A DNA stretch of 27,969 nt, from positions 1 to 27,969 of the forward strand of contig CALFMN010000090.1 in the NCBI GenBank assembly GCA_937879875.1. The letters run 5' to 3'. The position numbers and the translations under genes are program-made. Source of the stretch: an uncultured Chloroflexota bacterium (GTDB lineage Bacteria; Chloroflexota; Dehalococcoidia; CAUJGQ01). Under the pieces are notes generated by a model. The model was not told where the DNA came from and made no database searches. It saw only the letters and a program-made list of their open reading frames with translations. Of this stretch, positions 7,487 to 14,403 are shown in pieces (within the stretch, counting starts at the first letter, position 1; each line of letters begins with the position of its first letter).

Positions 7487-7555
7487 CCCCTTCTCTCCCA
7501 TGCGCTCTTGATACGTGGCAGATCTCCTACACCCGTGTGTATGGGAGAGAAGGGG
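7487..7555. repeat. Long inverted repeat between convergent genes
   Basis: CCCCTTCTCTCCCAT (7487-7501) is perfectly inverted as ATGGGAGAGAAGGGG (7541-7555): 15 bp, with a 39-bp spacer. It sits in the 247-bp gap where the 6863 gene and the 7590 gene converge, so it could terminate transcripts from both sides, or it may be a dispersed repeat related in style to the 3677 hairpin. The rest of the gap (7343-7486 and 7556-7589) shows nothing recognisable. Confidence 0.6.
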
Positions 7556-7589
7556 AAGGGGGTTATGAGCGCCGCTCCTGCGCCCTGCC

Positions 7590-8237
7590 TCAGTCGTGCC
7601 CCTCGGCGAACTGATCGGAGAGGCCGTAAGCCTGCATCTGCTCGTAAAACTCCTGCGTCTCGTGGCCCATCAGCACCAGATCGTGCGGGGCGCCGGCACG
7701 GTCGCGCACGTGGTTGCGCAGCAGCCCTTCGACGCGGAAGCCGAGCTTCTGAAACACCGCGATCGCCGCCTTCTGCTCGATCGTCATCTCCGCCACGATC
7801 TTGCCGATGCCGCGCTGGATCGCGAGCAGAAACACCTCGCTCGTCAGCCGCGTGCCCAGACCGCCCAGCCGCGTGTTCTGGTCGACGACGACGCGTACCT
7901 CGCCGACATGCTCGCTCCAGGGCACGCTGTTCGTGTGCAGGCTCGCCTCGCCCACCAGCTTGTTTCCCTGCAAGGCGAAGACCGTCACCACCTGCCCGCG
8001 GCGTACGCGCTCCGACCATTGGTCGATCACCGCCCGCTGCGTCACATCGCGGCGCAGGAAGAGCAGATCTTCCGCCGGAATGCGGCAGAAGAACTCGTGC
8101 AGCAGGCCCGCGTCCTCGGGCGTCATCAGCCGCAGTATCACGGTCTGCCCATCGCGCAGTTCCACCTCTTTCGGGTAGCCGCCGGGCGCGATCGCATCCG
8201 GCTGCGGCGCGGCGCCGTCGGCGTTCGTCGTGGTCAT
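7590..8237 (-). CDS. GNAT-family N-acetyltransferase
   Basis: 215-aa acyltransferase expected to use acetyl-CoA. The GNAT core runs from VELRDGQTVILRLMTPEDAGLLHEFF (about 26-51) through VGEVRVVVDQNTRLGGLGTRLTSEV, whose RLGGLG is the acetyl-CoA pyrophosphate loop, to KAAIAVFQKLGFRVEGLLRNHVRDR. This arrangement resembles the acetyltransferase domain found in protein-lysine acetyltransferases of the Pat type, but the target is unknown and no regulatory domain is fused to it. The ATG at 8237 is supported by GAGGAGG 6 nt upstream. It overlaps the phaC stop as ATGA, so translation is likely coupled to PHA synthase. Last gene of the phaE-phaC unit, which suggests a role linked to PHA or acyl-CoA metabolism; this is inference from position. 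Confidence 0.88.
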   Translation of the reverse strand: MTTTNADGAAPQPDAIAPGGYPKEVELRDGQTVILRLMTPEDAGLLHEFFCRIPAEDLLFLRRDVTQRAVIDQWSERVRRGQVVTVFALQGNKLVGEASLHTNSVPWSEHVGEVRVVVDQNTRLGGLGTRLTSEVFLLAIQRGIGKIVAEMTIEQKAAIAVFQKLGFRVEGLLRNHVRDRAGAPHDLVLMGHETQEFYEQMQAYGLSDQFAEGHD

Positions 8238-9382
8238 CGCCTGCCTCCTCGGCGCGCCGCGCCCGCCGGCGCCGTCTGCGAGCGTTCGCCCAGCCAGGCG
8301 GCGACTTTGGGCCAGAGCGTCTGCACCGCCTTGCGGCCGGCCGCCAGCCCAACGTGGCCGCCGGGCATGACCACCAGTTCCTTGTCGTCGCTGCCGACGA
8401 GGTCGGGCTGCATCTGTGTCGCCGGCAGTTGCACGATGTGGTCGGACTCGGCCGCCACGGCCAGGAAGCTGCAGCGGATCGCCTTCAGATCCACGCGCCG
8501 GCCGCCCAGCTCCAGCGTGCCTTTGACCAGCTTGTTGCCGCGCGCCAGCTCGATCGTGGTCTGGCGGAAGCACTCGCCGGGGAAGGGAATATGATCGTTT
8601 GTCCACTGGTCGAAGGCGCGGTACTGCTCCACGAAGCGGTCGTTCATCACGTTCTGCCAGAGATTGATGTAGCGTACTGGACTGAACTCGCTGGCCGGCT
8701 TGAGCATGCGGAACGACTGCTGGATCAGCTCGGGCGGGATATTGCCGTAGACGTCGACCAGGCGGTCCACGTCCATCGACAGCTCCTGAGACCAGAAGTT
8801 TTGCAGGCCCATCTGGGAAAAGTCTACCGGTGTTGCCAGCGTGATCAGGTTGCGCAGCGGTGCCTCGGGGTGCGTGCCCGCGTAGAGCAGGGCCAGCAGC
8901 CCGCCCATACAGTAGCCGAACAGCGAGAACTCGCTCGCCTCCGACTCTTCAAGCACCACGCCCACGACCTCGGGGATCATGTCGAGCGCATAGCTTTCCA
9001 GCGTCAGCGACTTGTCCTCGGGCCGCGGCGTGCCCCAATCGATCAAATAGACATCGATGCCCTGGCCGACCAGATACTCGATGAACGAATTCCCCGGAAT
9101 CAGGTCGAGGATGTAGGGCTTGCTGACGAGCGAATGCACCATCAGCAGCGGCACCGGATACACGTCGGCGGTGGTGCGACGGTAGCGGTAGAGCTGTGCC
9201 GTGCCGCGCTTCCAGAGCACGTCTTTCGGCGTTTTGCCCACGTTCGCTTCGTCGCGGGCCGAGAGCACCTCCAGCGTGCGCATCGACTGCAGCATGGCGC
9301 GCTGCAACTCGGCCTGGAACTGCTGAAGCTGGCCGCTGAAGACGTCCGGGGGCGTCAGTGGCGCGGAACGCTGTGCAGTCAT
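8234..9382 (-). CDS. phaC: Class III-type poly(R)-hydroxyalkanoate synthase catalytic subunit
   Basis: 382-aa polymerase that links (R)-3-hydroxyacyl-CoA units into storage polyester at the granule surface, working with PhaE. It has an alpha/beta-hydrolase fold with a lipase-like box GYCMGG holding the nucleophile Cys158, the acid Asp314 in AESDHIV and the base His343 in PGGHVG. Other landmarks are VPLLMVHSLVSKPYILDL, GIDVYLIDWGTPRPED and FSPVRYINLWQNVMND. The length matches class III/IV synthases (about 355-380) rather than class I (about 590). The ATG at 9382 has GGGGAGG upstream. It follows phaE by 88 bp and overlaps the acetyltransferase gene by 4 bp. No phaA, phaB or phasin gene is nearby. 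Confidence 0.95.
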   Translation of the reverse strand: MTAQRSAPLTPPDVFSGQLQQFQAELQRAMLQSMRTLEVLSARDEANVGKTPKDVLWKRGTAQLYRYRRTTADVYPVPLLMVHSLVSKPYILDLIPGNSFIEYLVGQGIDVYLIDWGTPRPEDKSLTLESYALDMIPEVVGVVLEESEASEFSLFGYCMGGLLALLYAGTHPEAPLRNLITLATPVDFSQMGLQNFWSQELSMDVDRLVDVYGNIPPELIQQSFRMLKPASEFSPVRYINLWQNVMNDRFVEQYRAFDQWTNDHIPFPGECFRQTTIELARGNKLVKGTLELGGRRVDLKAIRCSFLAVAAESDHIVQLPATQMQPDLVGSDDKELVVMPGGHVGLAAGRKAVQTLWPKVAAWLGERSQTAPAGAARRGGRR

Positions 9383-9401
9383 CGGCTGCCTCCCCAGAAG
9401 C

Positions 9402-9433
9402 GAGGCCGCGCTGCCGCCGTGGTGCGCGGCCTC
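9402..9433 (-). promoter_or_regulatory. Strong hairpin between phaE and phaC
   Basis: GAGGCCGCGC (9402-9411) is perfectly inverted as GCGCGGCCTC (9424-9433), a 10-bp stem of 9 G-C pairs and 1 A-T pair with a 12-base loop. In the mRNA it lies after the phaE stop (9471) and ends 6 nt before the phaC ribosome site at 9395-9389. It may set the PhaE:PhaC ratio by attenuation, RNA processing or protection. No T-run follows it, so it is not a classical terminator. Confidence 0.5.
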
Positions 9434-9470
9434 ATCACCGGCGGACGGCGATCGGGTCGAAGCGCCGGGC

Positions 9471-9851
9471 TCAGGCGCCGTTGCCGTTGCCGCGGGCCTT
9501 CTTCGCGCCGCCGCCGGCCTCAAGCGCCTCGACCTTCTTCAGCAGGCGCCGCTGCTCGGCGGCCAGCGCCGAAAGCTGGGCCTCCATCGAGGCGAGCCGT
9601 TCGCCGATCGCCGTGATGTCGGTGCGCGTGGGCAGGTTCAGCGACTGCATGTAGCGCTCGACGTTGCGGGCGAGGCTCTGCTGGAAGGCGAGGTAGCCCT
9701 CCATGTAGCGACCCATCATCCCCGCGAAGGCTTCGGTGCCCATCGCCTGGTTGAGGTACTGGTTCCACTGCTGCTCGGCCTGCTCGGCCATCTGGCGCCA
9801 GGGTCCGAGCAAATCCTGCGGAGTCGGGATGCGCGGGGCACTCTCGGCCAT
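9471..9851 (-). CDS. phaE: Short PhaE-type PHA synthase subunit
   Basis: 126-aa accessory subunit that binds and activates PhaC. The sequence starts MAESAPRIPTPQDLLGPWRQM and ends with the family's most conserved block, LNLPTRTDITAIGERLASME (about residues 77-96), followed by a short coiled coil (EAQLSALAAEQRRLLKKVEALEAG) and a Lys/Arg/Asn/Gly-rich tail. Characterised PhaE proteins are about 350 aa and Bacillus PhaR about 200 aa, so this is a very short form, keeping the PhaC-contacting helix region and little else. The ATG at 9851 lies 5 nt after AGGAGG; an adjacent ATG at 9854 is equally in frame but closer to it. First gene of the phaE-phaC-acetyltransferase unit. Confidence 0.85.
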   Translation of the reverse strand: MAESAPRIPTPQDLLGPWRQMAEQAEQQWNQYLNQAMGTEAFAGMMGRYMEGYLAFQQSLARNVERYMQSLNLPTRTDITAIGERLASMEAQLSALAAEQRRLLKKVEALEAGGGAKKARGNGNGA

Positions 9852-9854
9852 CAT

Positions 9855-10181
9855 GCCCTCCTTCGGCCGCACGGCGCCCACGACACGCGGGCGCCGTGAC
9901 CGCCGTCTTGTGCCCGCTACAATACGCCCGCCGTCAAGCCTTTGCTATCGTCCCTGCCGAGGCAACCGCTCTCTGCTTCGCCCCGGCTTGCTGCCGGACG
10001 CTGATCGCCCACGCTCTTCGACGCTCACACGCCAACCTGCCGGCGTGTCGGATCGTTCACATCCCGCGCGTTTGTGCGATCACCGCGCCGCCGGCAGCCG
10101 CCCGCTACTTTCGTGCTGACATGTTGATCGGGGGCGTTCACGGTATCGTTCAGGATCGTTCAGGAAGGGAGAGTACCCGGC
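9855..10181. other. Divergent intergenic region between phaE and the PAP2 gene
   Basis: 327 bases without a supported gene. It must hold the promoters of phaE (leftward) and of the PAP2-type gene (rightward). A plus-strand TACAAT is at 9918-9923 but has no matching -35 and is 260 bp from the gene. A minus-strand TTGACG is at 9937-9932 but has no -10 at the right distance. The motif GATCGTTCA occurs three times toward the right end, twice in tandem (see 10145-10164). Confidence 0.4.
10145..10164 (+). repeat. Tandem 10-mer ATCGTTCAGG x2 before the PAP2 gene
   Basis: Two exact adjacent copies at 10145-10154 and 10155-10164 run directly into the ribosome site AAGGGAGAG. A third partial copy, GGATCGTTCA, occurs near 10048-10057. 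The 10-bp period places both copies on the same helix face, so an operator is possible; a simple replication duplication is equally possible. Confidence 0.5.
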
Positions 10182-10973
10182 ATGTTGCGTGTCTTCTCAG
10201 CGCCGCGCCGCTTGCGCTTCCCCGGCCGGCGGTTGTTGCTGGCGTTGCTGCTTGAGCTGGTGCTGTGCGCCGGGGGCTACCTGCTGTATTCCGGCGTGCG
10301 GGTCGCCGTGCTGGGCGAGGCGGCTGCGGCGGTGGCACACGGCTGGAGCGTGCTCGACCTCGAAGTTGCCTTGCACGTCGCCTTCGAGCTGCCGCTGCAG
10401 ACGCTGGCGCTGCACCTGCCAGGTCTGGTTCAGTTCTTCAACTTCTACTATCTCTACGTCTATCTGCCCTTCATCGCGATCACGGCGGTCGTGCTGTTCC
10501 TGCGCAACCGCAGCCGCTATCGCCGGGCGCGGCGCACGTTTCTGATCTCCGGCGGCATCGGTCTGCTGATCTTTGCGTTGTTTCCGGTCGCGCCGCCACG
10601 CCTGTTGCCGCAGGCCGGCTTCGTCGACACGATCAGGCTGCTCTACCCCGCGTCGTATTTCTACCCGCGCGAGGGCCACGTCAACCAGTTCGCCGCCATT
10701 CCGTCGTTCCACGTTGGCTGGGTGACGCTGGCCTCGTTCTGCCTGTGGCAAACGACGACGCGCCGTCTGCTGCGCGCCATGCTGCTCGCGATTCCGCTGC
10801 TCATGCTGCTGACGGTGGTGATCACCGGCAATCATCTCGTCTCCGACGCACTGATCGGCCTCGGCGTCGTCGCGCTCTCCTATCTGCTGGCGTTGCAGTG
10901 GGAGCGTCGCATCAGGCTGCCGGCCCACCTGACAACTGCCCTCCGTCGCCGGCTGCCGAGGGCCGCGCCGTAG
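10182..10973 (+). CDS. PAP2/AUR1-like membrane phosphatase or phosphotransferase
   Basis: 263-aa polytopic membrane protein of the PAP2 superfamily, which removes or transfers phosphate or phospho-head-groups on lipids at the membrane face. Landmarks: FPVAPPR (134-140), the first motif in the AUR1/inositol-phosphorylceramide-synthase-like branch, then IPSFHVGW (173-180, His177) and TGNHLVSDAL (215-224, His218 and Asp222). Together the two His and the Asp form the catalytic set of this branch. About six hydrophobic segments are seen. The ATG at 10182 follows the purine-rich AAGGGAGAG at 10165-10173. Whether it makes a lipid or hydrolyses one cannot be decided from sequence. The following gene on the same strand starts 83 bp later. 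Confidence 0.88.
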   Translation: MLRVFSAPRRLRFPGRRLLLALLLELVLCAGGYLLYSGVRVAVLGEAAAAVAHGWSVLDLEVALHVAFELPLQTLALHLPGLVQFFNFYYLYVYLPFIAITAVVLFLRNRSRYRRARRTFLISGGIGLLIFALFPVAPPRLLPQAGFVDTIRLLYPASYFYPREGHVNQFAAIPSFHVGWVTLASFCLWQTTTRRLLRAMLLAIPLLMLLTVVITGNHLVSDALIGLGVVALSYLLALQWERRIRLPAHLTTALRRRLPRAAP

Positions 10974-11056
10974 GCGGCAACCGACGCACGGCCGGGCACT
11001 TGCGAGCCGAGAGCACCTTCCTCAGCATGGTGAAAACACCGGGAGCCGGGTGGGTG

Positions 11057-11944
11057 ATGCGCTTCGGCCTTTCGCTTCCGAACTTCGGACCCTACGCCGA
11101 TGCGCGGCTGCTGGCGGCGCTGGCGCACGAAGCCGAGACAGCGGGTTGGGACGGCTTCTTTCTCTGGGATCATGTCCTCTTCGGCGACATGCCGCTGGTC
11201 GATCCCTGGGTGGCGCTCAGCGCCGTCGCCCTGGCGACCGAGCGCATGCGCCTCGGGCCGCTGGTCACGCCGCTGCCGCGCCGGCGACCCGTGAAGCTGG
11301 CGCGCGAAGCGGTCTCCCTGGACCATCTGTCAAACGGCCGCCTCGTGCTTGGCGTCGGCAGCGGGCTGCTCTCATGGGAACTCGAAGACCTTGGCGAGGA
11401 AGGCGATCTGCGCACCCGCGCGGCGATGTTGGACGAAGGGCTGGAGGTGCTCACCGGCGTCTGGTCCGGCCGCCCGTTCAGCCACAAAGGCAGACATTAC
11501 ACGGTCCATGCGATGCTGCCCGGTGCGAGCGAGCCGGCTGCTTTCCTGCCGGTGCCGGTGCAGTCGCCGCGCATCCCAATCTGGCTGGCCGGCACCTGGC
11601 CGCACAAGGCGCCGTTTCGTCGGGCCGCCCGCTGGGACGGCATCGCGCCGATGAAGGCAGGGCAGGGCCTGGACGGGATGCTGACTCCCGCTGATCTGCG
11701 CGCGATCGTCGCGTACATCGGCGCCGAACGCGGCAGCATGGACGGCTTCGACGTGGTGATTGCGGGCGCCACGTCGGGAACGGACGGCTCGGCCGACGCG
11801 GCGATCGTCGCCTCGTACGCGGCGGCCGGTGCGACCTGGTGGCTGGAAAACATCAATCCCTGGCGCTGCGGCTGGGCGTGGCAGGGGCCGTGGCCGCTCG
11901 ATCAGATGAACGCCCGCCCGGGCCTCGGACCGCCGCGCCTGTAG
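11057..11944 (+). CDS. LLM-class flavin-dependent oxidoreductase
   Basis: 295-aa luciferase-like monooxygenase/F420- or FMN-dependent reductase with a TIM-barrel fold. Landmarks: MRFGLSLPNFGPYAD start, AHEAETAGWDGFFLWDH, LATERMRLGPLVTPLPRRRP, LDHLSNGRLVLGVGSG, LDEGLEVLTGVWSG, PIWLAGTWPHKAPFRRAARWDG and, near the end, GATWWLENINPW. The family uses reduced flavin or F420 to oxidise varied substrates; cofactor and substrate cannot be read from the sequence. The ATG at 11057 gives the canonical family N-terminus; an in-frame ATG at 11027 would add ten residues. It is convergent with the adenylyltransferase-like gene. Confidence 0.88.
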   Translation: MRFGLSLPNFGPYADARLLAALAHEAETAGWDGFFLWDHVLFGDMPLVDPWVALSAVALATERMRLGPLVTPLPRRRPVKLAREAVSLDHLSNGRLVLGVGSGLLSWELEDLGEEGDLRTRAAMLDEGLEVLTGVWSGRPFSHKGRHYTVHAMLPGASEPAAFLPVPVQSPRIPIWLAGTWPHKAPFRRAARWDGIAPMKAGQGLDGMLTPADLRAIVAYIGAERGSMDGFDVVIAGATSGTDGSADAAIVASYAAAGATWWLENINPWRCGWAWQGPWPLDQMNARPGLGPPRL

Positions 11945-11969
11945 CCCGTGCAGCGCGCTGTGCGCGAGC

Positions 11970-11986
11970 GCCGGCGCGGTGCCGGC
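11970..11986. terminator. Short GC hairpin between convergent genes
   Basis: GCCGGC-GCGGT-GCCGGC fills part of the 42-bp gap between the two converging stop codons. A six-pair all-GC stem with flanking GAG/CTC could act in both directions. There is no T-run, so support is only positional. Confidence 0.3.
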
Positions 11987-12790
11987 TCAGCGCGGGCGAT
12001 CGGCGTTTTCGTCTCGCCCGCTGTGCTCGATCGCGTAGCGGATGAATGCCAGTGGCTCGGACGGATCGCCCGCACCGCCGTCGTGGCGCCAGGCGAGGGC
12101 GCGGTCGATCAGCGGCGCCCAGCGCGCGGCGAGCGCCCGGCGCGCCCACGTCGCCGCTGCAGGTTTCGACACGACAGCGCCGTATCGCAGCGTGTAGAGC
12201 GCCCGGCACATCGTGAGCACGGCGAACGCCTGGTAGATATGGGCGTGAAACCAATCGGGCTCATCAAGCATGTCGAGCCACCAGCCGCGAAGAATGGCGC
12301 AGACGGCGGCCTTCAGCTCCCCCGGCGAGATCGGATCGATCAGCGCCCGCGGCGGCGGGCCGGCCAGCACGACGCCGCGCTCGCGCAGGATGTGCAGCTC
12401 GATCACCCAGTCCGGCTGCTGCTGCCGCACGGCGAACGGCTTATCGACGCCCATCTCCGGATGGCGCGCCCGGTTCGGCTCGTAGCGGCGCAGCGCGGCC
12501 CGCGGCCAGTACGAGCATTCCAGGTGCGACGCCCAGGCGAGGCCGCTGCCGGCGATACGAGCGTGCATGGCCGCGAGCGCGGGCAGCAGTTCGGCCTCCA
12601 GCTCGCCTGCCGTGACCACGACCACGTCGATGTCGCTGCTGAGCGGGTCGAAGTCACCCGTGGCAAGCGAACCGTGCAGATACATGCCGGCGAACTCGCC
12701 GGCCAGCACGGTCTGCACCTCTCGCAGTACGAGTTCGAGCAGCGCGTTCACGTCGGGGTAAGGCGTCGGCTGCGCAGGGAGAGCGGGCAT
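11987..12790 (-). CDS. Aminoglycoside-adenylyltransferase-like nucleotidyltransferase (AadA/DUF4111 type)
   Basis: 267-aa protein with the layout of ANT(3'')/ANT(9) enzymes: an N-terminal nucleotidyltransferase domain with HGSLATGDFDPLSSDIDVVVV (Gly40-Ser41, metal ligands Asp53 and Asp55), the LECSYWP strand (Glu91, likely in the active site), DWVIELHILRERGVVLAGPPP, and a helical C-terminal domain (DEPDWFHAHIYQAFAVLTMCRALYTL, SKPAAATWA). Characterised relatives adenylate streptomycin or spectinomycin, but chromosomal environmental members often have unknown substrates. No clear ribosome site precedes the ATG at 12790. It lies 53 bp behind gcvPB on the same strand and may be a read-through passenger of the glycine cleavage operon. 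Confidence 0.82.
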   Translation of the reverse strand: MPALPAQPTPYPDVNALLELVLREVQTVLAGEFAGMYLHGSLATGDFDPLSSDIDVVVVTAGELEAELLPALAAMHARIAGSGLAWASHLECSYWPRAALRRYEPNRARHPEMGVDKPFAVRQQQPDWVIELHILRERGVVLAGPPPRALIDPISPGELKAAVCAILRGWWLDMLDEPDWFHAHIYQAFAVLTMCRALYTLRYGAVVSKPAAATWARRALAARWAPLIDRALAWRHDGGAGDPSEPLAFIRYAIEHSGRDENADRPR

Positions 12791-12843
12791 CGGCGTGCAA
12801 TCTGGTGCGCCGGTTTAGGAGCGGGCCGGCAGCTCTGCCTTTG

Positions 12844-14403
12844 CTATGGCTGCGCGGCCCCGGCGGACGGCCGCCAGCGCAGCACGGGCTTGCGCGCGGC
12901 CGTGGCCTCGTCCAGGCGGCGCAGTGGCGCCTGGTGCGGCGCGTCGCGCAGCAGCTCCGGCTGCTGCTCGGCCTCGCGGGCGATCGCGAGCATCGCCTCG
13001 CAGAAGGCGTCGAGCGCCGCCTTGCTCTCGGCCTCGGTCGGCTCGATCATCAGCGCCTCGTCTACGATCAGCGGAAAGTAGACGGTCGGCGGGTGGAAGC
13101 CGTAGTCGATCAGCCGCTTGGCGATGTCCAGCGTGCGTACGCCCCGCGCCCGCTGGCGGCTGCCTGAGAACACGGTCTCGTGCATGCAGCTACGGTCGTA
13201 CGGCAGCGTGTAGGTCTCCTTCAGCCGCGCCTGCACGTAGTTGGCGTTGACGACGGCGGCCTCGCTCATCTCCCGCAGCCCCGCGGCGCCCAGCGTGCGC
13301 AGATAGGTGTAGGCGCGAACCAGCACGCCGCTGTTGCCGTGAAACGCGCCCAGCCGGCCGATGCTGCGTTCCGGCCGCACGAGACGGAAGCTGTTCGCCT
13401 CCTCATCGACGATGACGTACGGTTCGGGCAGGAACGGTGCGAGCGCCGCGGTGACGGCGATCGGCCCGGCGCCCGGCCCGCCGCCGCCGTGCGGCGTGCT
13501 CAGCGTCTTGTGAACATTGATGTGCATCACGTCGAAGCCGAGCTCGCCCGGCTTCACCTGTCCGGCGATCGCGTTGAGGTTGGCGCCGTCGCCGTACATC
13601 AGCGCGCCTGCTCCATGCACCAGCTCGACGATGCGCAGGATGTTGGGATCGAAGAGGCCGAGCGTGTTCGGAATCGTCAGCATCAGCGCGGCGGCCCGAT
13701 CGTCCAGCGCGGCTTCGAGCGCGGCGAGGTCCATATCTCCGTCGGCAGCCGTGGGGATCGAAACGACGTCGAAGCCGCACATCGCGGCCGTGGCGGGATT
13801 GGTGCCGTGCGCCGCGTCGGGTACGAGCACGCGCGTGCGGCCGGCGCGGCCGTTCGCCTCAAGCCAGGCCTTGATCGTCAGGATACCGGCGAGTTCGCCC
13901 TGCGCCCCGGCCATCGGCGCGAGGCTGGCTGTGTGCAGGCCCGTAATCTCTGCGAACAGGTCTTGCAGCTCGAAGAACAGCCGCAGCACGCCCTGCACCG
14001 TGTCCTCCGGCTGCAGCGGATGCAGCCCGGCGAAGCCCGGCAGGCGGGCGATGTCCTCGTCGATCTTCGGGTTGTACTTCATCGTGCAGGAGCCGAGCGG
14101 ATAGAAGCCGGAGTCGATGCTGTAGTTCAGCCGGCTGAGCGCGGTGTAGTAGCGCACCACGTCGAGCTGGCTCAGTTCCGGCAGCGAGGGCGCCGCTTCG
14201 CGCAGGAACGCTCGGGGCGGCAGATCGCTCTCGGGCACGTCCATGGCCGGAAAGAGGATGCCCTGCTTGCCGGGCATGCTGCGATCGAACGAAAGCGCCG
14301 AGCCCAGCTCATCGCGCGCAAGATTCGGCGGCGCGGCGAGCTTTTCGCTGTCCCGCGTCACGGCGATGGCCTTCACCTTTGTGTCGGATGTGTCGGCGGT
14401 CAT
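12844..14403 (-). CDS. gcvPB: Glycine dehydrogenase (P-protein) subunit 2
   Basis: 519-aa C-terminal-half subunit of the split, PLP-dependent glycine decarboxylase. It decarboxylates glycine and passes the aminomethyl group to the lipoyl arm of GcvH. The PLP lysine is Lys299 in INVHKTLSTPHGGGGPG. Other landmarks are YYTALSRLNYSIDSGFYPLG, GSCTMKYNPK, LAPMAGAQGE, VPDAAHGTNPATAAM, YGDGANLNAI and YFPLIVDEALMIEPTE. The N-terminal 30 residues are an unconserved leader and the final 25 are Arg/Ala-rich. The ATG at 14403 overlaps the gcvPA stop as ATGA, so the two halves are translationally coupled, consistent with equal amounts in the heterotetramer. Confidence 0.97.
   Translation of the reverse strand: MTADTSDTKVKAIAVTRDSEKLAAPPNLARDELGSALSFDRSMPGKQGILFPAMDVPESDLPPRAFLREAAPSLPELSQLDVVRYYTALSRLNYSIDSGFYPLGSCTMKYNPKIDEDIARLPGFAGLHPLQPEDTVQGVLRLFFELQDLFAEITGLHTASLAPMAGAQGELAGILTIKAWLEANGRAGRTRVLVPDAAHGTNPATAAMCGFDVVSIPTAADGDMDLAALEAALDDRAAALMLTIPNTLGLFDPNILRIVELVHGAGALMYGDGANLNAIAGQVKPGELGFDVMHINVHKTLSTPHGGGGPGAGPIAVTAALAPFLPEPYVIVDEEANSFRLVRPERSIGRLGAFHGNSGVLVRAYTYLRTLGAAGLREMSEAAVVNANYVQARLKETYTLPYDRSCMHETVFSGSRQRARGVRTLDIAKRLIDYGFHPPTVYFPLIVDEALMIEPTEAESKAALDAFCEAMLAIAREAEQQPELLRDAPHQAPLRRLDEATAARKPVLRWRPSAGAAQP

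Noticed and set aside
8238..8606. N-terminal extension of the acetyltransferase frame
   Set aside because: It overlaps phaC and encodes Arg/Gly-rich text. The ATG at 8237 has a good ribosome site and starts just ahead of the GNAT domain.
7361..9616. Long plus-strand frame across the PHA genes
   Set aside because: It overlaps three well-supported minus-strand genes and its translation is Arg/Ala/His-rich with no known motifs; a shadow frame.
10265..11056. Upstream extension of the LLM oxidoreductase frame through the PAP2 gene
   Set aside because: The frame is open only because of codon bias; the family N-terminus (MRFGLSLPNF) begins at 11057 and the upstream DNA encodes the PAP2 protein in another frame.
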